From: Durusdinium trenchii
Taxonomy: Eukaryota > Sar > Dinophyceae > Suessiales > Symbiodiniaceae
Direction of reading: 5' to 3'
DNA: 64,000 nucleotides
Assembly (NCBI GenBank): GCA_963970005.1
Contig: CAXAMN010026706.1
Span: 574,607 to 638,606, forward strand
A model generated the notes under the pieces. That model was not told the origin of the DNA. It did not search any database and was given only the letters and a program-made list of their open reading frames with translations. The number at the start of each line of letters is the position of its first letter. The stretch's first letter is position 1. Made by a program: the position numbers and the translations under genes. Positions 47,169 to 57,681 of the stretch are shown in pieces.

Positions 47169-47685
47169 CACATGGGGGGTTTGATGGGGCCCTTTCAGTC
47201 GGTTTCACGACGAAGAGGGCGTCGTTCACGCGAACGAAGAGGACCTGTCTTCGGTGTTTTCGAACACACCCTGCAGGTCAAGGACATCATTTCACTGGGT
47301 GTGGTCATGCAAAAACCAGTACTCAATGAGGTCAAGGACCAGGTTTAACTTGGTCCTTGGACTTGTAGGGAAAGATATATATATATATATCTTTTGGCCC
47401 GAACATGAGGGACCTACCGGAAGTATCTGGCAGAAAGGAAGGTAACCTCTGTATGTATGTATTTGACAGCATATGCAGCTGTCCTGCAATAGAAACGGGA
47501 TCCTCCTTTGAGTGCGTACAGTTTACAGGAAACTGCCTCTATCTGAAGGGCCACTCTAACCTAATTGTCAAGAACCATATTTGCGATTCTTCCTTTGGGT
47601 AGTGTTTATGGACATATCAGCCGTGTGGGCCTCCCCAAAACTTTTACCACGCGAGGGAATCCCCTGACTCCATCTTCCAGATTAG

Positions 47686-47895
47686 GTTCTCTTGACCGTG
47701 CAGTGGGTGGCAGACAGATCTCTGTCCCAGGAGAAAATCTCTGCAGATGTCAAGCAGGCCTTGGAGCACCTTGGCAACGATGGATGCTTTCGCGCCCTTT
47801 GCCTTCGGTCGGACGGACATTGGGACGCACACCAAAGCATCATAAGCCTATTACATGTCCCTTCCGATCAGGACCTCTCGGATTTGGGTCGCTAG
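47686..47895 (+). CDS. Candidate exon, unknown protein
   Basis: A frame after ATTAG at 47,681-47,685 reads TVQWVADRSLSQEKISADVK, then QALEHLGNDGCFRALCL and RSDGHWDAHQSIISLL, to TAG at 47,893. Helical and protein-like; no family is recognised. It lies just beyond the channel exons on the same strand and could be a neighbouring gene or a variable C-terminus. Confidence 0.35.
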   Translation, partial: VLLTVQWVADRSLSQEKISADVKQALEHLGNDGCFRALCLRSDGHWDAHQSIISLLHVPSDQDLSDLGR

Positions 47896-48424
47896 CAGAT
47901 CATCTCTCAAGCCAGTCTTCTTTGGTGATTCTCTTTTTGTCGGGGACCTCATCAGTTGAAGTGTGATGAAGGGTTCCCTGGATCCAGGATCAAAGTGGTT
48001 GCTTTGGTCGTCCGTTGGATAGATACGAAAGTGCGAGGGTCTTTTCGAAAAACCTCACAGGTCGCTGGAACTTCTCGCGAATTCGTCTTCAGCCCTCCAC
48101 CGACCTTTCCAGACCATCCAGTTGGCTCAGAAGTGGACCGTCTTTGGGGCGGGGGCGTGGAAGTGCACGTTCGATCTCCACCGATCAGTTTGACCCTGGA
48201 AGGGACGGGGGGCAGGTGGATTGATCTCAGTCCGTCCCCCGAACCACGCAGAGCACGAAGCGATGGGCCCTTTTTGCTCCTGGTGCCCGTGTCGCTTTGA
48301 CTGCTTGGCAGCACAAAGCATCTAATAGCTGACCCCTCGCTGGTGGTCCACGGCAAGTCGTAAATCTTCTGCAGTCTGCATAGAAAGTGGCGCTCTGCTG
48401 TTGCTCATGGATCAGCTTCGTCAA

Positions 48425-49183
48425 CTAATTTCTTCGAAGTCTAACTAATTTCAACACGCCATCAATACAAGACCTGCAATCTGACTTTGACTCAGCCTCG
48501 ACAGCCAGCGGCACGGACTGCCCACATTCCTGAGCCTCCTGCAAAGCATTGGATTGACCTGCTGCATTTCCTATCTCTTTCTTTTTCTCCACCGGTGCTG
48601 CTGCTTGACTTGACTCTTCAGCCTTGGCAGCTTGCGGCAAAACGTTGGACTGCTTTGCTGCATTTCCTATCTCTTTCTCCACCGGTGCTGCTGATTGACT
48701 TGACTTTTCAGCCTCGACAGCTTGCGGCAAAGCATTGGATTGACCTGCTGCATTTCTTATCTCTTTCTTTTTCTCCACCGGTGCTGCTGCTTGGCTTGAC
48801 TCTTCAGCCTTGACAGCTTGCGGCAAAGCATTGGACTGCTTTGCTGCATTTCCTATCTCTTTCTCAATCTCCACCGGTGCTGCTGAATGACTTGACTTTT
48901 CAGCCTCGACAGCTTGCGGCAAAGCATTGGACTGCTTTGCTGCATTTCCTATCTCTTTCTTTTTCTCCGGCGGTGCTGCTGCTTTGGCCTCTAAAGAAGT
49001 CGACGTCGACATGGATTGCTCCTCCTTCACCTCCTTCTCTTCCAACTCATCAAAATCGAACATGTTTCCTATAAAAGGACTCTCTTGGCAATCTTTGCGC
49101 CGGAACGTTTGAGCCTCAATTTGCCTTGACTCACCACCGATGCTTTCAGAAACAGACATGAATACGACCGGGTGTATCTCCAA
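48425..49183 (-). CDS. Repetitive Lys/Glu/Ala-rich protein
   Basis: A 252-codon frame from ATG at 49,183 to a stop at 48,425. An N-terminal unique part (EESRQ-like, then an acidic FDFDELEEKEVKEE segment) is followed by four full repeats of 30-32 residues and a partial fifth, each with EIGNAAKQSNALPQAV and SSQAAAPVEKKK. Two types alternate: one has VEAEKSS.SAAPVE, the other KAEESSQAAAPVEKKK, so the array grew as dimers. Low complexity, no signal peptide or membrane segment; likely disordered. It may be an exon of a longer gene. Plus-strand frames here are shadows created by the repeat. It sits between the two halves of the split channel gene. Confidence 0.5.
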   Translation of the reverse strand: MEIHPVVFMSVSESIGGESRQIEAQTFRRKDCQESPFIGNMFDFDELEEKEVKEEQSMSTSTSLEAKAAAPPEKKKEIGNAAKQSNALPQAVEAEKSSHSAAPVEIEKEIGNAAKQSNALPQAVKAEESSQAAAPVEKKKEIRNAAGQSNALPQAVEAEKSSQSAAPVEKEIGNAAKQSNVLPQAAKAEESSQAAAPVEKKKEIGNAAGQSNALQEAQECGQSVPLAVEAESKSDCRSCIDGVLKLVRLRRN

Positions 49184-49390
49184 AACGAGCTGTCCTCGAA
49201 ACCTTCAAAGGAAAGAACTACAGTATTTGATCTGAGGGTCTTTTGTGCCTCTACAATTCCAACTTGGATTCGGCTTTCCCCCTACCTGTCTGCAAGTCTA
49301 CAAGTTTGGGGCCCCTTCATTCCATCCGACTCCTGGCGCTGAACTACCGACGACACCGCGACCGCTGCGGTCGGACCGTTCGGTTGGCTC

Positions 49391-49467
49391 CTTGAAGCAG
49401 CCAACCGAAGCTTAATTCGCCCGAGCCATCCTTGTCGATCTCGTTAAAGATCTTTTGCAAGTACTTC
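49391..49467 (-). CDS. Ion-channel exon: first EF-hand
   Basis: On the minus strand a 77-bp exon after CGAAAG reads KYLQKIFNEIDKDGSGELSF, then GWLLQ plus one base. KIFNEIDKDGSGEL is an EF-hand loop (Asp1, Asp3, Ser5, Glu7). Position 12, normally Glu, is Trp here, so calcium binding may be lost. If it ends in CAAG before GAGCC (a GA donor), the leftover base matches the phase of exon X on the opposite strand at 42,353. The joined reading, LLQ-G-AQKNPEF, is what the family shows. Confidence 0.55.
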
Positions 49468-49707
49468 CTTTCGATGGGCCGAACGGAGGGTGAGCGAGAA
49501 GACGAGAGAAGAAACAGAGGAAATCAATGGGTTTAGGATTTAGGGTGATCAACCAGATCATCCCATGCTTTTGATTCCACTGCCTGTTTTGATCCATGAA
49601 TGCTGAGACTTCGGTTCAGTGTGGACGCCTCAGTCCGATCGGGAGGGTTCGGATTCCATGGACCGGGAAAAACCGATCATGGGGCGATTGGAGGTCTCCC
49701 GGATCCA

Positions 49708-49742
49708 AAATACACACCCATAAAGTATCTATTGGTTGTTCA
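49708..49742 (+). repeat. ~34-bp dispersed element, copy A
   Basis: ATACACACCC(A/G)TA, AAAGTA(T/C)CT and ATTGGTTGTTCA are shared with 60,541-60,574 with two or three differences; flanking sequence differs. Confidence 0.7.
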
Positions 49743-50508
49743 AAAATGGGAAACGTTTACCCCCTGTTTACTGGCAATGAGACAGAGATGTCTTTCTTTT
49801 GAGCCCTTCACATCTGATTCTGCAAAATCACTTAAGATCCATGGCTGTAGGTCCAAGAAAAATGTACATGTAAATATTAAGCAGAGTCCTCTCACAAAAC
49901 TCACGCCCAATCCTCCAACCTCTCAGGAACTCGTTCCCAAAAAACCTCTGAATCCTCTGGAGTCACAGGTGGTCGTGCTTTCACGGGACTCACCTGTGAC
50001 TCTCTAGCTCCATGCACTCGTGCGAAACGATGACCAACCCGAACGGAGGAAACGACGAACCCACCCGTTGCGCCCGGGTTTGGTTGGGACGGAGGCCCTG
50101 CTTGCTGGTAGAGGGACGGAGTTCGGAGGACTTCGGTTTTTTTGTGTATCATCTTTGAAAACAGGGGCTGCTTCGGGATTTCGGATCATTCAATCAATGG
50201 GCCAAGAATTTGATCGGAGGAAGCCTGGAATCCAAAGGCATGCTCAAAGTGTAGATAGACAGAGCCCGTGAAATTGAAGTAGTTGGAAGAGCTGATATGA
50301 CCCTGGGAGCCGATGTTTTGAACAAATCAAACTGAACCTGGGTTGCGTGTCTATTCTCCCAAAAAGACACATTAATCTATAAAGAGTAAAAGCACCACAG
50401 AAATAGACACATACAAACACCTGATCCTTTCTCGATTTTCCCCGGATCCTTTCTTGGACCCGGATCCTTCACCGATGCGTCTGCGTGGTGTGACAAACAT
50501 GACAAACC

Positions 50509-50593
50509 TGGGTTCTGATCGCTCTCTTGGTCGCGTTCCATCTCCTGCCAGGTTCACAATGTCGTGTTCTCTAGCATCTGCGAAGGTGTCCAC
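50509..50593 (-). pseudogene. Ion-channel exon: post-S6 linker, frameshifted
   Basis: After TGCAGAG the minus strand reads VDTFADAREHDIVNLA, the segment that follows S6 in this channel family. One extra G at about 50,545 then shifts frame, and the expected continuation EMERDQESDQ is found in the next frame. A GA-donor intron at this spot is the alternative. It ends near AACCCAG before GTTTGTC. Confidence 0.5.
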
Positions 50594-50820
50594 CTCTGCA
50601 CATCAACGAACATGACTCAGAGCACCAATCAAACAATCAAGAAAAATGGGGCCGATGATTGACTGATATTGAACCTTCAATGATTGCTGGGGCATTGCGC
50701 AACACTTCTACAGACACTGCAAAACAAGGTCTTCCAGAACCAAGGCATGCAGGGTAGGCAGAAGCACCAAGAATCGGCACATCCAAAAAAGATTGGCTGA
50801 ATGTTCAGCGAAGTTTCGAC

Positions 50821-50894
50821 CACTGACACGATCAGGTTCAAAACTCCAAAGACGATGGTCAGGTACGAGCCCACGAAGATAAAAGCTGTATCCC
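50821..50894 (-). CDS. Ion-channel exon: S6 helix
   Basis: Between acceptor AACCAG and donor GTCGAA the minus strand gives DTAFIFVGSYLTIVFGV, then LNLIVSV, a membrane helix with the VLNLIV signature of S6 in voltage-gated calcium/sodium-type channels. It joins in phase 0 to VDTFADAREHD at 50,593. No pore or S5 exon is found between this and the S3/S4 exon. Confidence 0.6.
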
Positions 50895-51272
50895 CTGGTT
50901 GGTGACGCTCCGTCCCTCCAAACCTAAGATTGGTGAGAAACCCCAAACCAGATCCTGTCGCCCCTGGGACGGTGTGTTTCGGGGGGATTTGTTTGAAAAT
51001 CCAGCGACAACGTGGACGTTGGGGCGACAATGGTAGTGAACCCCCGTGTCTTCCATCAACCGTGACAAGAGTAAACCACCCTGGTTTCCAGGAACACTGG
51101 AACGTCTTTGTGGATTGCTTTTCGAAGGAAACGGCATGACCCTAGGTGTTCAGAATGCCTTCAAATCCCCAACTGTAAAACTGACTGGCATGGCGATTCG
51201 TAGGGATGATCAGATGATCTCCCCCCGCTTTCTGATACGCAAAACGGCCCCGAACTCATCATCCCGGGCCAC

Positions 51273-51394
51273 CTGAGCAGGCTGAGGCTGCTGATGCTCC
51301 CATGGGGCATCACGAGGTCCGAGCCCAGCTCCCCGTAACCGCAGACAATGAGGAACAAGTCCAGTTTCACCGTCTGTTCGCGCAGCACCGAAAC
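51273..51394 (-). CDS. Ion-channel exon: S3 and start of S4
   Basis: From acceptor GGCGCTCAG to CTCAG before GTGGCC, the minus strand reads VKLDLFLIVCGYGELGSDL, then ISSLSLLR. VKLDLFLIVCGYGEL fits S3 with its Asp, and ISSLSLLR is the start of the S4 voltage sensor, where Arg recurs every third residue. The next S4 turns are not found downstream. Confidence 0.6.
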
Positions 51395-51752
51395 CTGAGC
51401 GCCCCACGGTCGGCTTTGGTCGGGTACTGTTCGGTCTGAGGAGACCCGATGGATTCCTGGTGCACCGGAAGAGGCTGTTCTTGCCCAAGAACCACTGATG
51501 TACTAAGGATTCTACACTACAAAACCAGGTCAAACATTTTTTGTGTTTTCTTGGAAGGCTAGGTAGAGCTTGTGACCGTGTTCTTCATCCAATGAATTAC
51601 ACTACACCATCAAAGACCAGGCGGGATGCTTGGGAGTCTTTTGCTGCTATATATCCACCACTCTCACTTCTTTGGTAAGGTTCACCACAAATCTCACATA
51701 TTGTTTAAGTCAAAAACACTGGAAACATCGTCTACGTCACAGATCCACCCAC

Positions 51753-51905
51753 CCAATTGTCTTCGACTCGGCCGAAAAGCCCCTCGGATGCAAAGGTTCA
51801 AGGTCAGTTCGATGCTATAAATGGCCAAGCACAGGTAGGAGATCGTTAGGACAGCCGAGGGCGTCTCCAGCTCCACCGCCCGGTAGTCGATATCGTAGCA
51901 AATAC
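51753..51905 (-). CDS. Ion-channel exon: S1-S2 loop and S2 helix
   Basis: From CTGTGAG to ATTGG before GTGGGT, the minus strand reads YDIDYRAVELETPSAVLTIS, then YLCLAIYSIELTLNLCIRG. The second part is a membrane helix with the conserved Glu near its inner end (IEL) typical of S2 in voltage sensors. Confidence 0.6.
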
Positions 51906-52169
51906 CTCACAGTGTCTTCGACTCCGACGAGGCGTCGGTTTCCTCTTGTATGAAGATCCTTTTTGGCAAGGTACCCAATCAGAACCATTTGAAAAGCTAC
52001 AGCCAGGTCAACCAAAATCCCTGTGCCAGGAGCAACACCCAAACAATGAAAAAGTAAAAACTGTCGTAAGATGTCATAAGAAGGAAACAATACAAATAGG
52101 CTATAGTCGATACTACTTTTCTTTGGGCCGCCAGCTAGTCTAAAGTACTGACAAAGGCCAACGACTGAA

Positions 52170-52254
52170 AGGGCAATCCGATGCATGCTCCAGTCCAAGC
52201 TGCAGAAACTGTCGACCATAATCACCAACGCCATGAAGTGGCTGAAATGGTGGC
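52170..52254 (-). CDS. Ion-channel exon: S1 helix
   Basis: After TTTTCCAAG the minus strand reads HHFSHFMALVIMVDSFCSLD, a hydrophobic segment matching S1 at the start of the transmembrane domain. The 3' edge is uncertain (a GC donor near GACTGGA is possible). Upstream at 52,270-52,360 another hydrophobic stretch (FTVVILSSFVWFVVALTV) is open in a different frame; I cannot tell whether it is coding. Confidence 0.5.
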
Positions 52255-54057
52255 CTTGGAAAAGTCTGTGAGGGCATGACGGTAAGGGCAACCACAAACC
52301 AAACAAAGGAGGACAGAATAACCACTGTGAACCTGCTGGGCGGAAGGATAATTTCTACCAAGTTTGATTAAGATGCGCTGATGGAAAATCGGCTATACAG
52401 GCAGAGCCTCACAATATGTAGTGTGTAGAAACTACATATATATATATATGTATATTACTTTTATATGTTTATTTTTTTATGTGAGCTATTGCAAAACTAT
52501 ACGATGTATATGGCACGCTCCCCGCTCTACTCATTTGATGGCTGTCCTTGTTTTTGCTACCGGCGTCATTGGTGACCCCTGCGTTTCGGAGCACTTTTGC
52601 TGTCTCCAAGGACTTTTTGACAGTGGGGGTGGGGAGGGGCTAACTACGTTGTGTTCTTGTTGTTTCACGACAGTTGAGCGGTTACGTCGTGGTATGGTTG
52701 TTGCCCAGAACATGGACCATGGTGGTTTTGTTGGATCGGACTTGCACCGTTGCCTTTGACGGGTTCCCTGCGTCGGCTTCGGTTGTCTTTTGGTGGTCAA
52801 CATGGTTCTTTTTGTTTGTTACATGAAACCGCGTCGCTGAGCTGTTTGGGTTTCAGGATGCGCGAGCTCACAGCTCGTGAGGTGTTGTCGTTGTGTGTGG
52901 TGGTTCTGTTGCAGTTGGTTAGGGTACCTTGTCCGCATCCTCTGTTGAATCTGTGGTTTGAAGTGGACATTGATTATGTGGATTCTTTGATTTCTCTAGC
53001 AACTAGACACACGGGTCTGGGGTCACTTGAAGTCATACGTCCCCAACAGTATCCATGCCAAATGCTCCACTGGACTAAACCCGCTCTTGATGAAGTACCC
53101 TTGGAGCTACCAGTTTCGAAGAAACAGTGGCATGAACCTCTGGAAAAAAGTCAAGAAAACATGAATGAAACACAAAACCCTGTGTTTTCCCAGAGGTTCC
53201 ACGCATGATGGAAACTGCTAAAAACTCCAGGGTCGTTAACAATGCCGGCACCTTGTTTTTGCAAGATGTGCGCCTGTTTCCTCATATGTTGGACAACTGG
53301 TGTAATGTAGGGCTTGACCACCGTCACCACGATCTCCACCTTCATCACCACCATCATCTCTGGACCCCAATGCGTCTAGACTTTCTGCTGCTACACCTCT
53401 GGACCTCCCACACACTGTTTGGGGTCTCTTGCCGGGATATAGTTAATTAGCTCTGGTCTTGGCACCAAGCTGGCCTTCAGGCACAACGAAATTTTTATCA
53501 CTGTCTTGCCCGGATGCAAAAATCCTATGTTGGGCTCTTTTGGAGCTTTGGATAATTGGTTCAGCTATAGTCTTGACACTGTGGTAGACCATGGGAGCAC
53601 AATCCCTCTGCATCAGCTGATCGTCAATCTCTGTCTAAATCAATGCTTTTTGAAGGAGTGGGGGGTTAGGCTGGAGTCTTGACATGTGAAATGCATTTTA
53701 ACATGCACGCTTTCACCATGGTCTTGCCATACAAAATTGCCGGTATACATGCCCCAAACAGAAACTCTTTTTAAAACTGACTAGATGTATGTATATTTCT
53801 TCCCTTGAGTTGTCATGACTGCACACTTACACAGCGAGCACTCTTTTCCAAGCGGGGCACAGCGTCGAGATCCCCCACACTGGTGAAACCGAAGGCATGT
53901 GTGGAGGCACTGGCCGAATATTCTGCTGATTTGGCTTGATGCGTGGAAAGAAGCGTGGCGTCGCCCGACGACGTTGCATTGGAGGCAGATGGGCCAAGGG
54001 AGGCATGCCTGGATGAACGAAAAAGTGCCTTTCGGGATGAGGTGGGTGGGAGAGAAA
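52255..54057. other. Unassigned region
   Basis: AT microsatellite at 52,435-52,451. The plus-strand frame 52,750-53,208 (contains NLWFEVDIDYVDSLISLATR) is the best coding candidate but lacks clear splice sites. The shared 28-bp element lies at 53,411-53,438. Sequence near 53,830-54,057 may still be retroelement-derived. Confidence 0.4.
53411..53438 (+). repeat. 28-bp dispersed element, copy B
   Basis: Identical to 7,291-7,318 and in the same orientation. Confidence 0.7.
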
Positions 54058-54123
54058 GGCACCTCGATTAAGAAGGCGCCCCTCCTGCGGGAGCCAACTC
54101 TGCGGACAGAAAGCGCTCTCTTC
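54058..54123. repeat. Direct repeat, left copy
   Basis: Begins GGCACCTCGATTAAGAAGG and ends AAAGCGCTCTCTTC. Matches 58,254-58,324 except for a few substitutions and a 5-bp length difference in the C-rich middle. Confidence 0.85.
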
Positions 54124-55289
54124 GTCCCTTGAGTTTGCCAGTTCTTCTGCAAAATCTTCCAAGCACTTTCTCAAGAAAGCCCGTCTGGCAGATCTTCCCA
54201 TCAACTGGTTCTCTGCAAATTGCATACGGCCCAAATAGCATACGGCCTCTGAGGCGCTGCGACTCAGAGATGCTAAGGTTGCCACTCTTCAAGACTGAGG
54301 TGGTGAGACTCGACAGCTCTACCTTTCGGTCCGGTGTGTTTTCGAACACCTCTTTGCGACAGAAATTTGCGAAGGTCGATGGTTACACCGAGACAGTTCA
54401 GGCTTGTGTCAAAACCCTTCGCTTCGGCACCTGTTTCGGCTATCTTCCACCCTAAAAGTTTGAAGAGAAGCTGGACCGACACTTCGCTATTGCCTGCCAA
54501 AACCGAATCTGACTAGCACAAGAAATCATCAAAGAACGAAGTCCATGGAAACGCAGTTGCGTGGCCCCCAAGAACCAAATCACACGCGATATTCGAAGGA
54601 ACGAGTAGACAGACTGCACAGACCCAAACGGCAGGGCAACAGCGACTGAAAATTCTTAAAAGTCGATTGGGCAACATACTGACAGAAAACCATGTCGCCT
54701 TTCCGACTCTGCCAAGAACATTTGGCGATAAGCGCTCTTGAGATCGAAACTGCGGGCCAGCATTCAACGATCAGCCGCTAGGTCACCCTGCATGAACTGA
54801 TCTAAGAGCGCAGCCGAAATATCAATCGTATGTAGACTAGGGCTTTCAAGGACTGCGCAGGTATCATTGACCCGGAATAGTCATCAATGCAACGGTATTT
54901 GTTTTTCTGGAAAGTTCCGAACCGTCGTGAAATCGAAGCGTTTTCTGGGAGATCACAAACTTGAAAGGGCCCGCTCAACCAACCTTGCTCAACTTCTCTG
55001 AGCGTCTCGCTCCACACAAACAAATCACATTCGCTATCTCCGCAGCTCTGGGTTGTTGCTGTATGCTCTTTCTGAGAGTTGGAGCCTGCGCTTCGAGGGC
55101 CGGCCGGAAGGCTATTGGAAAGAATCGTGCGGGCACTTGGCCTTCTTGCGACAAGTCAACCGCTGCAGCATCTTCATAGCCGGCATCTAGACGCATTCCC
55201 TTGAACAAGAGAATTCGCTTGCCTTGCATGACTTGCCTAGCTTGAGTGTCCATGGAGTCGTGTACAGCCTTTTCATCGACTGCCAATTC
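54124..55289 (-). pseudogene. Reverse transcriptase relic
   Basis: Reading the minus strand with frameshifts: KAVHDSMDTQARQVMQGKRI; VWSETLREVEQGWLSGPF; ISRRFGTFQKNKYRCIDDYS (fingers); SPSLHTIDISAALLDQF; FDLKSAYRQMFLAES (motif A, catalytic Asp); ALPFGSVQSVYSFLR (motif B-like); TSFFDDFLC (motif C, catalytic Asp pair); FKLLGWKIAETG; LNCLGVTIDL; ESQRLRGRMLFG. This order is a complete RT palm and thumb. In-frame stops (for example after PIDF) and at least three frameshifts disable it. The reading stops at the left direct repeat. Confidence 0.8.
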
Positions 55290-56486
55290 CTTTGCCCCAC
55301 CTAATCGAACTGCTTCAAAAACAAATTCTAAATCAGTCCAGGGTCCCCAGACATGCCGGCAAAAGACCTCGGCGTCTTCGGAAGCTCCCCCCTTTTGAAA
55401 CGAGACCCGGCAGGAACGAGCAAGGAGACGCCGGCATCAGGTTTGGCTTGGATACTGAACCCCAGTGTAACGCCGAATTTGGGCTGTGGTGAAGGGATGG
55501 CTAACCGTCAGGACGTGCGCATACTCGGGAACCACCAGAGGCAGCTTACTTGACTTGGTGGACAAGGTTTGCGCGCGAGCCTGCTGCAAAACCAAAGCCG
55601 GAGATGCGGACGCAAGCTCTAGGCTGTCAGGTGGCCATGGCCCTTGCACAGGTTGAGGATGGCCTCAGCTACAATCGCACACAGGCCATGGGAAATTTGG
55701 CGTTCTTCACCAAAAACCGGGTTTCGTGGGTGAACTGCGTGCCCCACCTGGCATGACGGCGATTGCCTGGGCATCCCATATTGATGGATGCGAAAGCCTC
55801 ATGGTTAAGCGCCAAAAGGGTTTTCTTCAGTCTTTTGGAACTATGGGCACATGCGGCATGGGCTTGAAAGAAAAGGCAATCGAGACACTTCATGCGCTGG
55901 ATGGCAGACGTCAACCACACAAGGCTTCGGTATAGGTTTTCGATGATCGCGAACATGCCTTCTGAAACGCAAAAAACCTGTAATGGATGTTACCTGTGCC
56001 GCTAAACACCTGTACAACATGTATCGCTGATACTGGTTCCACGCAAACGCTCGAGCTTCGGAAGTCAGGGCTTCGGATTCGGCGGTTCTTCGGGCTTGCG
56101 CGCGACTATGAACGCATGGACTTCATTGCACTTGCAACAAACATGACGGCCTTTCGCGCGTTCTCCTCCTGGCTCTGCTGCAGAACAATTCCCCACATTG
56201 TAGTTGAAACAAACAGGTCGTCCATTGCTGTCGGTGGGTCAGGCACCACGGTGCCCTGGCAGAACAAGTGTTGACACGTTCCGCCCTCTTCCCTTTGCCT
56301 TTCTTTCCGTTGCGCTTGCCTTTGCCCTTGGGATCGCCTTTTGCGTCACCCTTAGCGTCCCAGTGATAAGGTGTTGGGCGTAAGCGCTCTTGCAGCGGAA
56401 GTGGGAACAAAAGGAACGAAACCTCCTAAAGAGCTTCTATGAGCTTGAAATCCAAAGGACGGTCACGGGCTCCGGTTCTGCGAATG

Positions 56487-56882
56487 TCAGGGCCCAGTTT
56501 GGCTTTCTTGTCTGCTGCAGTTAATGATTTGTTGCAAGCTGATATGCTTGTAGCCAGGCGGCGCTTCTTGGACTAGATGGCGGAAGAGCTGGTCAATGTA
56601 TTTCTGAGAGACCGTGAAGGAGATGAGGTCTGAAAACTCACATGCCAAGGCCCTGCGGATGAGAGCTTGCTGGAGTTGCAGGGACGAATTGACTGTTGAG
56701 TCGGGGACGCTGGAACTCTTGACATTTCTGCCTTGGACGACCGCTTGCTTAGCGGGCTTTTCTTGGGCGATCTCAAGCTCTCGCGACTGACACCTTTCTG
56801 GTGGGAGGTACTTGAGGGTTTTGCGCTCGTATTGGTGCAGCGTTTTCGAAAGGAGAAATTGCTGGTTTATGCACTCCTTCAA
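56487..56882 (-). pseudogene. Gag-like/N-terminal retroelement protein segment
   Basis: A 131-codon frame with RRALACEFSDLISFTVSQKY, then IDQLFRHLVQEAPPGYKHIS and LQQIINCSRQ. This pattern (RRALA...L.SF...W/Y....F..L...PP.....S..Q....D.) recurs upstream of the same RT in dinoflagellate genomes as I remember it. Probably part of the structural protein. It ends at a stop before the RT segment. Confidence 0.5.
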
Positions 56883-57039
56883 TCAAGACACCGGTCATTA
56901 TCTCACGCAGGTCTTTCAGTCTTGCCTCTTCTTCTGCTACTGGGATTTTCTTGGGCGTGGCCGATTCCGCCCCGGGAGTTTCTATTGAGCTTTTGAGGGC
57001 TTCAACGGTCACACCCTGAGATTTCCAACAAAAGTCGTT

Positions 57040-57226
57040 TCAGTGAGGTTTCAACCCCTATTGACGGCGCTGCCCCAGGTTTGCCGCTCGAATGGCCGCG
57101 TCAAATTTGGCCAGCTTGGACAGGCGATCGATGCCTGCTGCAACCAGTTGGTCCCTAAAGCGTGTGAAACGCCAACCTCCCTTGCCCGTGCAGTGAACTG
57201 CGCCTTGAATTCGATCAGAAGTGACA
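57040..57226 (-). pseudogene. Retroelement N-terminal segment
   Basis: From ATG at 57,226 the minus strand reads MSLLIEFKAQFTARAREVGV. After a frameshift it gives LVAAGIDRLSKLAKFDAAIR and AANLGQRRQ. It is probably the start of the retroelement protein, being the most upstream readable segment before the candidate 5' region. Confidence 0.45.
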
Positions 57227-57618
57227 TGGCGGTGGGAAACTAAATCTCGGGCAAGGTGAAATAAATGCTCGTGGTTGGTGTCTTTATTGCCAAATGAAAT
57301 GATGAATCAGGTAAGCCCTCAAAAGAAGAACACATGCGAAAAATCAAACAAAGAGACCATGTCACGCGAGCTTCATCAGGAAGCAACCGTCTCAATCACG
57401 GTTTGCGCTGGAGCCAAGCTTCTTCGGGAAGCAGCGCCTTTCATTGAACACTTCAGGTGTTCTATCACTGGCCCTCAGGGCCACTAGGCTCACGATAGCT
57501 AGCTGCAGGCTATCTCGTGTAAACACACTTTTGCACAGAAACTGGAAACATCTCAGCGCCAATTCCAACAGGAAATCGTGGCTAAACGGACAGACTTCAC
57601 AAAATGTCAAGAACTTTC

Positions 57619-57681
57619 GAAGAAGAAGAAGAAGAAGAAAAAGAAGAAGAAAAGAAGAAGAAGAAGAGAAGAAGAAGAAGC
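57619..57681. repeat. (GAA)n microsatellite
   Basis: Imperfect AAG/GAA run inside the 5' part of the retroelement. It makes a poly-Leu/Ser-Phe run in the minus frame, which argues against that frame being protein. Confidence 0.95.

Noticed and set aside
49650-49675. tRNA T-loop-like word GGGTTCGGATTCC
   Set aside because: The invariant A of the T-loop is missing and no acceptor or anticodon stem can be folded around it.
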